64,000 nucleotides of DNA from Stomoxys calcitrans (GCF_963082655.1 NC_081552.1:124162458-124226457); one strand, 5' to 3'; counted from the first letter of the stretch, positions 10,547 to 22,171 are shown. Made by a program: numbers and translations. The notes: generated by a model from the letters alone, not told the origin.

Positions 10547-12881
10547 GAAGCTTAATTCGGTTACACGAAAAGACGCATATCCGTTGCCTAACATTGAGGG
10601 GATATTTGCTAGATTGCCAAAGGCCAATATAATATCCAAGCTGGATTTAAAAGACGCCTTTTGGCAAATTAGCCTAGATGAAAAGTCAAAGGAATTGACA
10701 GCTTTCACCATACCAGGCAGACCATTGTACCAGTTCGTGGTTATGCCATTCGGGCTCTGCAATGCACCCCAAACAATGTGTCGCCTTATGGATGAAATCA
10801 TCCCACCCGACCTTAGACATTGCGTCTTTGGGTACTTGGATGATTTAGTGGTAGTTTCCGATGACTTTCATACTCACCTCGAGGTATTGACCAGAATAGC
10901 TTCCCAGTTCCGCAAAGCCAATTTGACTTTGAATGTGTCCAAGAGTCACTTCTGTGTGACCAAAGTTAGATATTTGGGGTACGTCATCGGGAATGGCGGT
11001 ATAACAACGGATCCTGAGAAAATTACGGCAATTACCAACTGGCCCACTCCAAAAAACTTGAAACAAGTTAGGGGATTTCTGGGATTGGCCGGTTGGTATC
11101 GTCGTTTCATTCGGAATTTTTCTGGTGAAGTTTCTCCCATTTCTGATGTATTGTCGACCAAGAAGAGGTTCAATTGGACAGCAGAGGCATCTCAGGCTTT
11201 CCAGAAAATAAAATCCCTTCTTACCTCTGCGCCGGTCTTGACAAACCCAGACTTCAGTAGAAAGTTCTATTTACATTGTGACGCGAGTGACTTCGGTGTA
11301 GGTGCGGTATTGGTTCAGATGGACGAGAACGGCGAGGAGAAGCCGATTGCTTTTATGAGCAAAAAGCTTAATTCCGCCCAACGCAACTACAGCGTCACTG
11401 AGCGTGAATGCTTAGCGGCTGTAGAGGCGATAAAACGCTTCCGCTGTTACTTAGAACTTCAGGAGTTTGAGGTTATTACAGACCATTCTAGCCTTCTGTG
11501 GCTGATGAGACAACCGGATCTCAGCGGCAGATTGGCTAGATGGGTTCTGAAGCTTCAACCATACACATTTTCGATAAGCCATCGGAAGGGTCGAGATAAC
11601 GTAGTACCTGATGCGTTATCGAGGGTCCCATTTGATGAAATATCCGGACTTGAGATGACAGAACCTGATGTCGATTTGAGTTCACCGCATTTTGAAGATG
11701 AGGACTATAAGGCTCTCATGGAGAAGATAAGGAATGACCAGGCCAAGTTTCCTGATATTAAAATCGTTGATCGATTCGTGTACTACCGAACCGAGCACTA
11801 CATGGGGGAAGAAGAGCAGGAGTCAAACTGTTGGAAATTGTGGATACCGCTTAGGCTTCGGAATAGCGTGATATCCAGAGCCCACGATTCCCCGGTAGCT
11901 GCCCTCCTAAGGAGATCTTTTTATTGGCCAGGCCTGGTAAGGGACGTGCGGAATTACGTGCGAGATTGTGAGACATGTAAGACCACAAAGGCCACGAATA
12001 AGGTTTTGAAACCACCTATGGGTAAACTAGCAATCTCCATTCGCCCCTTCCAGCGTCTGTACATAGACATATTAGGCCCGTATCCGCGTAGTAAGGGTGG
12101 TCATATCGGCCTACTGATAGTCCTAGACCACCTTACTAAATTTCATTGGCTCTGCCCTTTGAAGAAATTTACTTCTACGGCCATACAGAACTTCCTTTTA
12201 CACGACATTTTTCATGTCTACGGCGTTCCGGAAACAATTGTCAGTGACAATGGAAGCCAATTTCGAGCCAATGAACTCAACGCTTTCTTCACTTCATATG
12301 GAATCCACCATATGTATACGGCATTCTATTCCCCGCAGTCGAATGCATCAGAGAGGGTTAATCGCTCTCTGATCGCAGGGATAAGGGCGTATTTGAAAGG
12401 TGACCATCGACAATGGGATGAGAAGCTTAGCTTCATCAGCTGTGCCCTGCGCAATGCATTCCACCAGTCGATTGGGTCATCACCTTTCCATGCAGTTTTT
12501 GGCTTTGACATGGTGACCCATGCTAGTTCATATGAACTAATGAGGAAGTTTTCGATGTTGAATGAACCCACTCTGAAATTGTCAAGAGACGATCGCCTCC
12601 AGCTGATAAGGGATGATTTGCGAAAATGCATCAAGAATGCATATGAGAGGAATAGGAGTCAGTATAATCTTCGCACTAGGCACGAGGTCTTCAAGATTGG
12701 ACAGGAAGTTTTGCGTCGGAATTTTTCCCAAAGCAACTTCGAGCGTGGATTTAATGCCAAGTTGTCGCCCACTTTTGTCAAGGCAAAAGTACGCGAGAAA
12801 TTGGGTAGCCATTACTACGTTTTGGAGGACACGGAAGGAAGGCTTGTCGGCACATTCCATGCAAAGGATATCAGGACTTAA
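10539..12881 (+). pseudogene. pol: Pol part 2: RT catalytic core, RNase H, integrase
   Basis: The frame resumes in +1 phase relative to part 1 and runs to the end of pol. RT shows DARKLNSV, then LDLKDAFWQI, MPFGLCNAPQT and the catalytic YLDD at 10833-10844. RNase H carries CDASDFGVGAVL with its first Asp at 11280, followed by ERECLA and TDHSSLLWL. Integrase keeps the core triad D (12066), D (12246), E (12351) and a GPY/F-like tail ending FHAKDIRT. Its zinc domain has the first His (11883) and both Cys (11967 and following), but the usual GH-containing stretch between H and the FYWPG motif is missing. That looks like a short in-frame deletion. No ATG lies near the start because this is a decapitated frame, not an independent gene. 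Confidence 0.9.
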
Positions 12882-12933
12882 TACGCCTGGTCCTCCTAAT
12901 TCTTTCTCAGGACTTGTTTAGAATTATGCGGTT

Positions 12934-15927
12934 TGTAATGGGCGCTGGTGACGGAATTGGGCTTTGGCAGGATTTTCTTCCGGACAGATGTCCTGAGCAA
13001 ATTTTTTTTATTTGCATTCCATATGAAACATAAAATGAGTCGTATTTCTTTGATTCAATTTTCATTTGTGAAACTGCGATCACTTTTGAACAACACTGTT
13101 CTTGTAATTCCTAGTGGTTTTATAGGCCTTTTGTTGTTTATCATAGAAGCTATGTTTTTTATGCCTACTGCATACACACACCCCGGTACATACCGACAAA
13201 GATTGTCGCTTTGGTGTTTTATTTATGTCGCTGGCTACATAGTTGTCATATTTTTTATTCTTTGCCTTGTCCGTTCATTCAAGGGCATTGTTCTTGATCG
13301 AAATGATTTTTTCCAGTTTTATTAGTCCATCATATATTTCAAATCGCAATCGATCTAGTGGATTTTTTTCGGTGGAATAATTTTAATTAAATTGAAGAAT
13401 TTTGGCGGAAATTTTGACTAAATTTATTAGCAATTAGTTCAGTGCGCATTAAATTAGAGAAGTTTTTTGGTGTTATATTTTTTTTTTTTTGTTACCACAT
13501 GTGGCAACTACTATAGATATTGGGAAATTTTTTACTTTGTTCCCTTTAATTTGGACAGGAAAATAGCTAATGCCACTTCTGACAATCTTCAAGCTTCCTA
13601 TTTGTGTTGAACCTTCATACCGCAGAGACTTTGAGAAGTGCGTGAAGAAAAAATCTGAAGTTTTCCAGTGCATCCACGTGCTTTATACATTTTTTTTTTT
13701 AATTCGTTCCCCCGTCAATTTTTACGAAGGTAATAAGATGTGAGCCTTATTTCATTCAGGCATTTAAGAGTTTTCCATTACCAGGTGTGAATTTCATTTG
13801 GAGTCTCTGCCTGACGAAATAGGAGCTCTTTGTGTGATCACCATTTCATTATATGGACACTGGCTACCCACAGGGTATGCGCAACTCCATTGCCTGGGAT
13901 CGAGAACTAGTGCAGTACACAAAAAAGCCAAGTAACGTAGTGGCTCTACAGCGATTTTTTTTATATTCATGGAATTTTGGCCAACCACAGGGTTGGACCA
14001 ATATTACCTTTCGAAGCCTTAATTTCCGAAGCAGACACGTGGGTGCTTGTGGCATTGAGTTAGGCACTAAGGCGTGAATTTCGTCTTACTACGAGTTACG
14101 TGCAGTTCGTTTTCCCACAACCGACGTATGAAATTTTCGATTCATTTGGTTTTCATAAAAGGAATAGTTTGTTTGATCGCCCTCGACATTTTTGCGTACG
14201 GGCAGATGGCCACTTGTGGCCTAAGGAGGAGACCATAGTGCTAGTCATGAAGCGATGTAGACCGATTAAACTCTTTCTGCAACACATTTTCATATCATAA
14301 TTTACATATCCAGATGATGGGCTAATCCACCCCAGAGGCTTTCCATATTACATCGCATTCCTTCAAGTGACTTATCAGTGCCACGAATTGTACCATTTCC
14401 GAGAATGATCTAAGCGAAATATTTACATTTCCATCATACATAGCATTTCTATGGAGCCCTAACCATTAACAAATTACACGACAGTCGCAAATGCCTTAAG
14501 CTACATTTAAAACATTCCCACACTCCATAAGAAGCCATATCAGTCCATAACCTGAGAACGATCAACATCAAAATTATGAAAAATTCCAAATTAGCAAACG
14601 TATGAATATGGATTGTTAACAAAAAAACCAAAAATGTGTTTATCCTCAGCAAAGACGAGGTTGTATATATATGCGTATATCACCCAGCATTTAATTTTGT
14701 GGCAAAACAAGCCTTTCCTATCACCTCGGCTTCAGAGTCCACCCTAAATCACTTTCAACCGGATTTACTAAGTATCATAATTATTTTTTTGTATTTAATT
14801 ATTCTACAAAAAAATGAGTCAATTCTAATATAATCTTAAATTAATTTTCAGATAAGAATAGTACTTAAGCTTAACTAAACTTTATTCAATGAGTACCCCT
14901 AATCTATGCAAGAACTCCATGAACTGATTTTTACCATAGAATCTTTATCAGCAGCAACAACAACCAACATCGAATGAGCAGAAGGCCTTCTACGTGTCGG
15001 TGCGGTTTGGTAAGACTTGCTTTGCCACTTTGATTTTTTTTATATTTTTGTTTGGTTCTTGCATTGATACATGTGGATCATATGTGGATTACAGACATCC
15101 CAGAGAGACCCCAAAAGAGTATAATTTTTTTTTTTCTTGTAACTATGAAACCATTTTCTCAATGAACTGGTTTATGAATGAAAGTGCTCTCCCCACATAT
15201 CATTTTTTTTGTGCTGCTTCAGCTTTTGTGGTTTCTCATGGTGTTGTTTTTGTAACTACTTAAATCCAAATTTAGGTATAATTTGTTTTCTATTTGTGAT
15301 ACTTTCTACCCATTTAAGATACTTTCCCATATAACCCATTGTGGGTCGTCATAGTAATTATAGAAAAATATTGAGATAATGTTTTCATTATATCACTTGA
15401 AGTGAATTTCTTATATATATTATCTAAAATGATAGGATATAAGTTTTTTTTTGATAAAATAAATGGATTTTTGATTAATAACATGTAAGGAAATCTGAAT
15501 AGTCTTTTGCTAGGCTAAACCAACGGAGTGTGTTAGAGAACTTTGGGGTTCTAAAATGTATTTGCCGCATAGAACTATGGTAGGTGTGGGTATAGAGGCA
15601 GCTCTCCAAGAACATCAAAGGATGAGCAATTTAAGAGTAAAAGATTGGTACTATTTACCTATCAAAGTTCAGTTCATTGGCGTTTTATGGGGATTTGGTA
15701 TATACATTTGTATTTGTTTTTTTTAGTAAAGCTCACTTCTACAAATAAACCAGGGAGTCTAAAATATTAATTTTTGTAATGTGAAATGGACTATTTAGAG
15801 CAGGACCCGAACCCCCCACCCGACTGACCGCTAGTCCTTCAAAGGCTCCCGCTGTCCTAACTCTAAGTAGATTTTTTATGATGACATTTTATGGAACTTA
15901 CATCCCAATCCCTGACGGGACATTACA
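12934..15927 (+). repeat. 3' LTR (2994 bp)
   Basis: Partner of 4226-7220, from TGTAATGGGCG to GACATTACA, followed by the CATC duplication. The 52 bases between the pol stop and this LTR are pyrimidine-rich and then mixed. No purine tract sits at the boundary. Confidence 0.93.
13023..13325 (+). CDS. Small two-membrane-segment ORF in 3' LTR (doubtful gene)
   Basis: LTR duplicate of the 100-residue frame at 4315-4617, with identical residues. If any transcript starting in the 3' LTR reads outward, this would be its first sizeable ORF, but nothing shows that it is used. Confidence 0.18.
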   Translation: MKHKMSRISLIQFSFVKLRSLLNNTVLVIPSGFIGLLLFIIEAMFFMPTAYTHPGTYRQRLSLWCFIYVAGYIVVIFFILCLVRSFKGIVLDRNDFFQFY

Positions 15928-16883
15928 CATCATAGGATGGGGTGTATACTAATTTCGTCATTCTGTTTGTAACTACTCGAAATATTCGTCTGAGACCCCA
16001 TAGAGTATATATTCTTGATCGTCGCGACATTTTATGTCGATCTAGCCATGTCCGTCCGTCTGTCCGTCCGTCCGCCCGTCCGTCCGTCCGCCCGTCCGTC
16101 CGTCCGCCCGTCCGTCCGTCCGCCCGTCCGTCCGTCCGCCCGTCCGTCCGTCCGCCTGTCCGTCCGTTCGTCTGTCTGTCGAAAGCACGCTAACTTCCGA
16201 AGGAGTAAAGCTAGCCGCTTGAAATTTTGCACAAATACTTCTTATTAGTGTAGGTCGGTTGGTTTTGTAAATGGGCCATATCGGTCCATGTTTTGATTAG
16301 CTGCCATATAAACCGATCTTGGGTCTTGATTTCTTGAGCCTCTAGAGTGCGCAATTCTTATCCGATTGGAATAAAATTTTGCACGACGTGTTTTGTTATG
16401 ATATCCAACACCTGTTCCAAGTATGGTTCAAATCGGTCCATAAACTGATATAGCTGCCATATAAACCGATTTTGGGTTTTTGACTTCTTAAGCTTCTAGA
16501 AGTCGCATTTATTATCCGATTTGAATGCAATTTTGTACGACGGATTCTCTCATGACCATCAACATACGTATATATTATGGTCTGAATCGGTCTATAGACC
16601 GATACAGCTCCCATATAAATCGATCTCTCTATTTTACTTCGTGAGCCCCAAAGGATTCAATTCTTATTCGAATTGGCTAACATTTTACACAGGTCTCCAA
16701 CATATAATTTAATTGTGGTCCAAACCGGACCATAACTTGATATCGCTCTAATACCAGAGCAAATCTTTTCTTATATCCGTTTTTGCCTTAGAAGAGATGC
16801 CGGGAAAGAACTCGACAAATGCGATCCATGGTGGAGGGTATATAAGATTCGGCCCGGCCGAACTTAGCATGCTTTTACTTGTT
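15928..16883 (+). repeat. INE-1-like copy D, main part
   Basis: After the CATC duplication the repeat resumes with ATAGGATGGGGTGTATACT. It passes the GTCC microsatellite (16051-16180), several CTGCCATATAAACCGATC internal units and the TTCGGCCCGGCCGAAC hairpin near 16848, and ends CTTTTACTTGTT. It is a full-length copy split by the LTR element. The next copy starts immediately at its end. Confidence 0.75.
16051..16180 (+). repeat. GTCC microsatellite with 16-bp higher-order unit
   Basis: Three GTCC tetramers and one GCCC alternate regularly. CGCCC recurs at 16073, 16089, 16105, 16121 and 16137, with a variant CGCCT at 16153, giving a 16-base period. Sister copies in the window carry only a few tetramers, so this copy expanded. 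Confidence 0.85.
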
Positions 16884-17745
16884 ATACCCTCCACCATAGA
16901 ATGGGGGGTATACTAATTTCGTCATTCTGTTTGTAACTACTCGAAATATTCTTCTGAGACCCCATAAAGTGTATATTTATTTCTGATCGTCGCGACATTT
17001 TATGTTGATCTAGCCATGTCCGTCCGTCTGTCTGTCGAAAGCACGCTAACTTCCGAAGGAGTAAAGCTAGCCGCTTGACATTTTGCACAAATACTTCTTA
17101 TTAGTGTAGTTCGGCTGGTGTTGTAAATGGGCCATATCGGTCCATGTTTTGATATAGCTGCCATATAAACCGATCTTAGGTCTTGACTCTTGAGCCTCTA
17201 GAGTGCGCAAGTCTTATCCGATTGGAATGAAATTTTGTACGACGTGTTTTGTTATGATATCCAACAACTGTGCCAAGTATGGTTCAAATCGGCCGCCATA
17301 TAAACCGATCTGCCGATTTGATTTCTTGAGCCTCTAGAGGGCACAATTCCTATCCGATTTGGCTAATACTTGAAATGTTCTAAGCCAATCTTGGGTCTTG
17401 ACTTCTTGAGCTTCTAGAGGGCGCAATTCTTATCCGATTTGGCCGAAATTTTGAATGAAGTGTTTTATTTTGACTTTTAACAACTGTGTCAAGTATGGTC
17501 CACATCAGTCCATATCCCTATATGGCCGCCATATAAACCGATCTCACGATTAGACTACTTGGGCTTTTAGAGGGCGGAATTCTAATACAATATGGTTAAA
17601 ATTTAGCAGATGTCGTTTTGGTATGACTTCCAACAAGTGTTTCAAGTATGGTCAAATTCGGTATATAACTTGATATAGCTGCCATATAAACCGATCTCCC
17701 AGCTTGACTTTTTGAGCCTCTGGAATGTGCGTGAAGATAAATTTC
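16884..17745 (+). repeat. INE-1-like copy E (3' truncated)
   Basis: Begins TATACCCTCCACCATAGAATGG directly after copy D, in the same orientation. It has a short GTCCGTCCGTCTGTCTGTC block near 17018 and four or five internal ATATAGCTGCCATATAAACCGATC units. It fades near 17745 without the end hairpin. Confidence 0.7.
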
Positions 17746-18019
17746 GAATTTAACTAGCAGAGACTCAAACGGCTTTGTTTACAGAGTGCGAGATAGAGTA
17801 ACAGAAGTATTAACAGAGATCAACTGAGGGGTTAGCAGACCTCTGTAAATATTTAACAGAACCAAAAAACAAGAGAAAGTAATTAAATTTCTTTTTTTTT
17901 TTTATCAATATTTGCAAAATATTTGTAAGAAGAAAAAAGAAACAAACCATACCAAAACTTGGAGTTTAATATATTGAAATATCTATTACCATAGTAATGA
18001 GCAAAATGACAAATTTTAT
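17746..18019. other. Unclassified AT-rich sequence
   Basis: No gene, hairpin or recognised repeat is seen in this stretch. Confidence 0.3.
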
Positions 18020-18334
18020 TAAAAAAATATTCTGGACAGGATTATGACCAACGCTTCTGGAGGACATCTACAAATTCTACAAGGAACTACCATACATCGT
18101 TAGAATGGTCACGATGTGTGCATTCCAAAACATGTCTTCATTCGAAAATCGTGCAGTTCGTTTTTTTTTAATTCCTGTATTTTTTAAAAAATTTCTCGAA
18201 AAAAATCTGGACGGGATTATGGCCAGTGCTCCTGGAGGACATCTAAGAATTCTACGTGGTACTACCATACATCGTTGGAAAGGTCACGAACATGTCTTTA
18301 TTTGAAAATCGAGCGGTTGGTTTTTTCAAATTCC
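18020..18334. repeat. Divergent tandem duplication, about 175 bp unit
   Basis: TCTGGACAGGATTATGACC at 18031 recurs as TCTGGACGGGATTATGGCC at 18206. The following GGAGGACATCT, CTACCATACATCGTT, GTCACGA and TTCGAAAATCG/TTTGAAAATCG blocks also recur in order. Two units are present with visible divergence. The origin is unknown. Confidence 0.6.
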
Positions 18335-18653
18335 TGGTTTTTTCAAAGACCCTAAATCGGCGGATCGGTCTATATGGGGGCTATATCAAGATATAGTCCG
18401 ATATAGCCCCTCTTCAAACTTAACCTGCTTATGGAAAAAAAAGAATCTGTGCAAAGTTTCAGCTCAATATCTCTGTTTTTGAAGACTGTATCGTGATTTC
18501 AAAAGACAGACGGACGGACATGTCTAGATTGTCTTAGATTTTTATGCTGATCAAGAATATATATACTTTATAGGGTCGGAAATTGATATTTCGATGTGCT
18601 GCAAACGGAATGACAAAATGAATATACCCCCATCCTTCGGTGGTGGGTATAAA
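18335..18653 (-). repeat. INE-1-like copy F (end fragment)
   Basis: Contains CGGCGGATCGGTCTATATGGGGGCTATATCAAGATATAG, a short GACAGACGGACGGACATGTCTAGA block near 18505, and the terminus CCCCCATCCTTCGGTGGTGGG. This subfamily (CTTCGGTGGTGGG) also occurs at 36060-37301, 42178-43660 and 53077-53853. Confidence 0.65.
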
Positions 18654-19084
18654 AATCATGTCAAGTTTAATTCAATGTTGTAGTACATTTCAAACTCAAA
18701 TTTTCACCAATCATAAGCAGTTGGTACTTCAAACTCTTTCAGAGTTTATTTAGTTTTAATTTGAGGTTTTGATACACAATTATATTAATAGCCGTTTTTC
18801 ACTCAAAATTGAAGATAACTTCCAAATGCTGGTTGCAAAATTTCAAAAAGCTAAATGAAATTCACAAGTATAAGGCTGAAGAAATAAAAGCCTCGGCTGA
18901 CTTTGTAACTGCCAAAATATTTGTGGAAAATTTAATTTATTTATTTTAGGGAAAAACTTAGATCGAAGATGAAGTTTCCCTATTTTGAAATTTTTTGCAA
19001 TAAAAGAGTTAGGTGTGTCATGATGAAGCAGTCATAGATGAGAATAAGGTATCAAAGGAGTTACTCTCAAGTGAAAAGCGTTAG
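18654..19084. other. Unclassified intergenic sequence
   Basis: AT-rich, without a credible ORF or repeat that I recognise. Confidence 0.3.
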
Positions 19085-19241
19085 TTATTATAATATTTTT
19101 TAGAATGGTCTTAGGTAAGGTTAGGTTGAAAAGAGGGTGCAGATATTAATCCGCCCCATGCCACTATAGACATACACCTAAGCCAGTAATCGGCTTGCTG
19201 TGCGCTCTAAAAACTATAAAGTAACCTCTTAAAAGAAAATT

Positions 19242-19466
19242 TTAATTCAGGAATTCCATGCTTCTCACAAAATCCTTCATTGTTTTCAGTACCACTCCCC
19301 TAAGTTGGCCCATGTCTGATATTGTGTCTGCACTTAAGTACCGGCATCTGTTGGACGCGAAAGTCGGGCAATGACAAAGGAAATGCTCCAACGTTTCATT
19401 CCCCACATGCCCCACACATGCTATCACTTGCCGCACCGATTTTGCATAAGTGATCTCATAGTCCAA
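19242..19466 (-). pseudogene. Non-LTR ORF2 C-terminal Cys/His tail
   Basis: The translated fragment has C-x(18)-H-x-L-C-x-C spacing around HVGNETLEHFLCHCPTF, followed by RCRYL. This resembles the zinc-like tail after RNase H in I/LOA-type ORF2 proteins. It ends at a natural-looking stop 19242-19244, with the 3' UTR beyond. It is a remnant only. Confidence 0.6.
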
Positions 19467-19554
19467 TGTGTCCCGTTATGATACCAAAAGCTTTACTGAC
19501 CTCCTTTTTACTTCCTTTATGTAACAGCCTCGTCCTCTCACGATCTGGATCATC

Positions 19555-20250
19555 TCATAGGATTTTCCCCGTCCTACCGACCGTTTCACTGTTCCAAAAT
19601 GTTGCATGCACATTCATCGCCAACTTCCTTAACTCGAACTGCGTCGACCCGAAAGGCTTCGGGTTAATCAAGTTTTTTGACGGCAGTCCTCTGGCCTTCA
19701 CCGCCAAATCGTCTGAACTTTCATTTCCCCTTATTCCGTTATGGCCCGGCACCCAAACGATGCGGATTCTGCCATCCACAGAGAAGGCGTTCATCTCCTT
19801 CTTACACTGCAAGACTGTTCGTGACCTTATCGTCCTGGTTGTTATAGCCCTTATGACAATTTAACTGTCGGTAAAGATGGTCACACTCGACGTCCTCGCG
19901 CTAGCACCACACCACTTTTCGAATTTTGTGATCGCCCGGAACTCCGCCTGCAGGACCGTATTATGGCCACGCAGTCTAAATCAGATCTTAGTCCCTGGGT
20001 TCTTAATGTAAACCCCCAGACCCATTCTGCCTCCTAGCTTAGATCCGTCCATGTAACATGATCTTCCAGATGGCAATACTAGGGTTCCGTCAATACAAGA
20101 CTGTGGTGATAGCAGCAGTGCCTCGCACTCGACTTCAAGGTTCATCTCAAGTATCCGATCAGAAACCTCTTTCATTCCTTCAGGGATTATACCGCGATGG
20201 TATGAGCTGCTCTTATCCTCAATCCATTCTCCCATCGCCTTAAGTCTCAT
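19555..20250 (-). pseudogene. Non-LTR RNase H domain (broken)
   Basis: Two fragments are visible. Residues from 20250 to 19981 include SCYMDGSKLGGRMGLGVYI, matching the first RNase H strand with its Asp. Residues from 19812 to 19555 include IRIVWVPGHNGIRGNESSD, matching the last RNase H block with the GHxGxxGNExAD signature. The joining part contains frame breaks. A near-identical inverted copy of the upstream half lies at 20998-21495. Confidence 0.72.
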
Positions 20251-21495
20251 TGCCGCAGTGGCTGCCTCACACTAAATTTGTATGTCTATGGGTCGGATAT
20301 CTAGAATAGTCTCCAGTGCCCTAGTGGGCGTGGTCCTCATTGCTCCGACTATGCCAAGACAACATGTTCTGTGAACCTGTTGTATGGTCCTTATGTTGAA
20401 CGTAAGTATGTATTGGTCTAATCACGCTATTGTAGAGCCAGTAGACTATCCTAGGATTCAGACCTCATTTCGAGCCTACGGCCCGTCTATATAGTGCCCA
20501 ACATCTGTGAGCCTTCTCAGTATGCTCCTGAATGTGACACTTCCAATTCAGTTTCCTGTCCAAGATCGCATCTAAATATTTGACCTTGACAGCTATAGAA
20601 AACGTCTTATTGAGGAAACGTGGTGTGTTAAATTGGCCTTCATTCGTCTTCCTCGTGAACAGGAATATTTTAGTCCTCTCTGGGTTAATATTGAGACCTT
20701 TGGGTATAGTTCAGTCATGTGCCATATGATAGACCCTTTCGGACCTTCTGCATAGTTGGTTCGGATCCCTATTGGTCAATTATGGTGGTCACACAAAGGA
20801 GTGGCGAAAATATGCCTATATGCCCCCCAATGGTGTGCCTTGTGTCACTTTTTCCCTTATACTTATGTCATGGTACACACAATTTATCCACCTGTTCCTT
20901 AGCATATGTTTTATCCAGTCTCTAAGGACCGGTCCACCCGGTACTGGTCTAAGGTTGGATCAATGCGTTGCTCCGCACATTGTTTAAAGCCCCCTCGAAT
21001 TTAGTGTGAGGCAGCCACTGCGGCAATGAGACTTAAGGCGATGGGAGAATGGATTGAGGATAGGAACAGCTCATACCATCGCGGTATAATCCATGAAGGA
21101 ATGAAAGAGGTTTCCGATCGGATACTTGAGATGAACCTTGAAGGCGAGTGCGAGGCACTGCTGCTATCACCACAGTCTTGTATTGACGGAACCCTAGTAT
21201 TGCCATCTGGAAGATCATGTTACATGGACGGATCAAAGCTAGGAGACAGAATGGGTCTGGGGGTTTACATTAAGAACCCAGGGACTTAGATCTGATTTAG
21301 ACTGCGTGGCCATAATACGGTCCTGCAGGCGGAGTTCCGGGCGATCACAAAATTCGAAAAGTGGTGTGGTGCTAGCGCGAGGACGTCGAGTGTGACCATC
21401 TTTACCGACAGTAAAATTGTCATAAGGGCTATAACAACCAGGACGATAAGGTCACGAACAGTTTTGCAGTGTAAGAAGGAGATTAACGCCTTCAA
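19783..21495. repeat. Inverted repeat pair, about 495-bp arms
   Basis: The left arm is about 19783-20278 and the right arm about 20998-21495, with a 719-base spacer. The arms match over their whole length apart from a few substitutions: the shared RNase H reading differs at only a handful of residues. The spacer holds the second half of RT. Confidence 0.82.
20998..21495 (+). pseudogene. Inverted RNase H fragment inserted in RT
   Basis: The plus-strand frame 21026-21289 reads RLKAMGEWIEDRNSSYHRG and, later, CYMDGSKLGDRMGLGVYIK. It is the same segment as the minus-strand RNase H at 20250-19981. It sits between the two halves of the minus-strand RT, so it arrived by an inversion-type rearrangement and has no function of its own. 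Confidence 0.75.
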
Positions 21496-21580
21496 TGCAT
21501 ACCGCCAGTGTGTAAGTTTTGGCATCGAAGGATTCTTCTATTTTATGCACATCCTCGTGCAGGACAGTCTCCACCGACCT

Positions 21581-21994
21581 TCACTTTCCATAGGCATGCT
21601 GTTTGAATTTGAGCAGTACGCTGGATGTCCTACTCTTTATCATGGTGTCCACAATACGTTCCATGGTTTTGAGTGGAAAGGACGTAAGGCTTATGGGTCT
21701 GTAGGCCTTTGGTGTCACATAACTTGCCTTGCCGTGCTTGGGTATAAACACCACACTTGCCTCCTGCCAGGCTTTCGGAGTATATGAAAGTCCTAGGCAC
21801 GCTGTGAAAATTTTGGCCAGACGAGGCGCCAGATAGTCTGCCTTTTTCAGTAGTAACGCCGGAAGTATTCCATCAGGTACTGGTGACTTAATTGGTTTCA
21901 AGCTTCTCAAGGATTCCTTCACCAAAAATTCCGTAATTAAAAATCTTCGATCAATGTCATTATTCCAAGATTTCGGTGTCTTCATGAGCCCCAT
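21581..21994 (-). pseudogene. Non-LTR reverse transcriptase, N-terminal half
   Basis: Shows the order ESLRSLKPIKSPVPDGILPALL, then AWQEASVVFIPKHGK and PKAYRPISLTSFPLKTMERI. These are the first RT blocks of I/jockey-type elements. It is followed on its 3' side by the inverted RNase H piece instead of the rest of RT. Confidence 0.78.
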
Positions 21995-22171
21995 CTCTCA
22001 CTCCCATGTCGTCTACTAAAGTTTCAGTTTGGACATGGGTTTTTGAGAGAAACTTTTTTATCTTAGCGGCGTCATTAATGCCATCGACCTGTTCGCAGAA
22101 AAGCTTCCAGGAGGCACGTTTTGCCGCTCTGGTAATCTTATTGTAGTCCTTGAGCCGTGTGTATTACACAT

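Larger units (their letters stand above)
4226..15927 (+). mobile_element. Ty3/gypsy LTR retrotransposon, Osvaldo/Ulysses-like
   Basis: This complete insertion of 11,702 bases has two 3-kb LTRs, a CATC target duplication, a tRNA-Lys primer-binding site, a gag ORF and a pol in the -1 frame. Pol follows the gypsy order protease, RT, RNase H, integrase. There is no env-like ORF: pol stops 52 bases before the 3' LTR. Long LTRs, a tRNA-Lys primer and the NASERVNR integrase signature recall the Osvaldo/Ulysses lineage. That placement is inference. Pol has a frameshift lesion near 10540 and a short in-frame loss in the integrase zinc domain, so this copy should not be autonomous. The LTRs differ only by three homopolymer length changes that I could find, which implies a recent insertion. 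Confidence 0.93.

Noticed and set aside
10415..10801. Minus-strand 128-codon ORF
   Set aside because: Antisense to the gypsy RT, with no independent features.
12882..12933. Env-like ORF of the gypsy element
   Set aside because: Only 52 bases separate pol from the 3' LTR, and no ORF of envelope size overlaps pol in another frame.
16051..16180. CRISPR-like or telomere-like array
   Set aside because: Units are contiguous tetramers without spacers, inside a fly repeat.
16015..16248. Arg/Pro/Ser-rich open frames over the GTCC array
   Set aside because: They are translations of a microsatellite inside a non-coding repeat, with no start context or homology.
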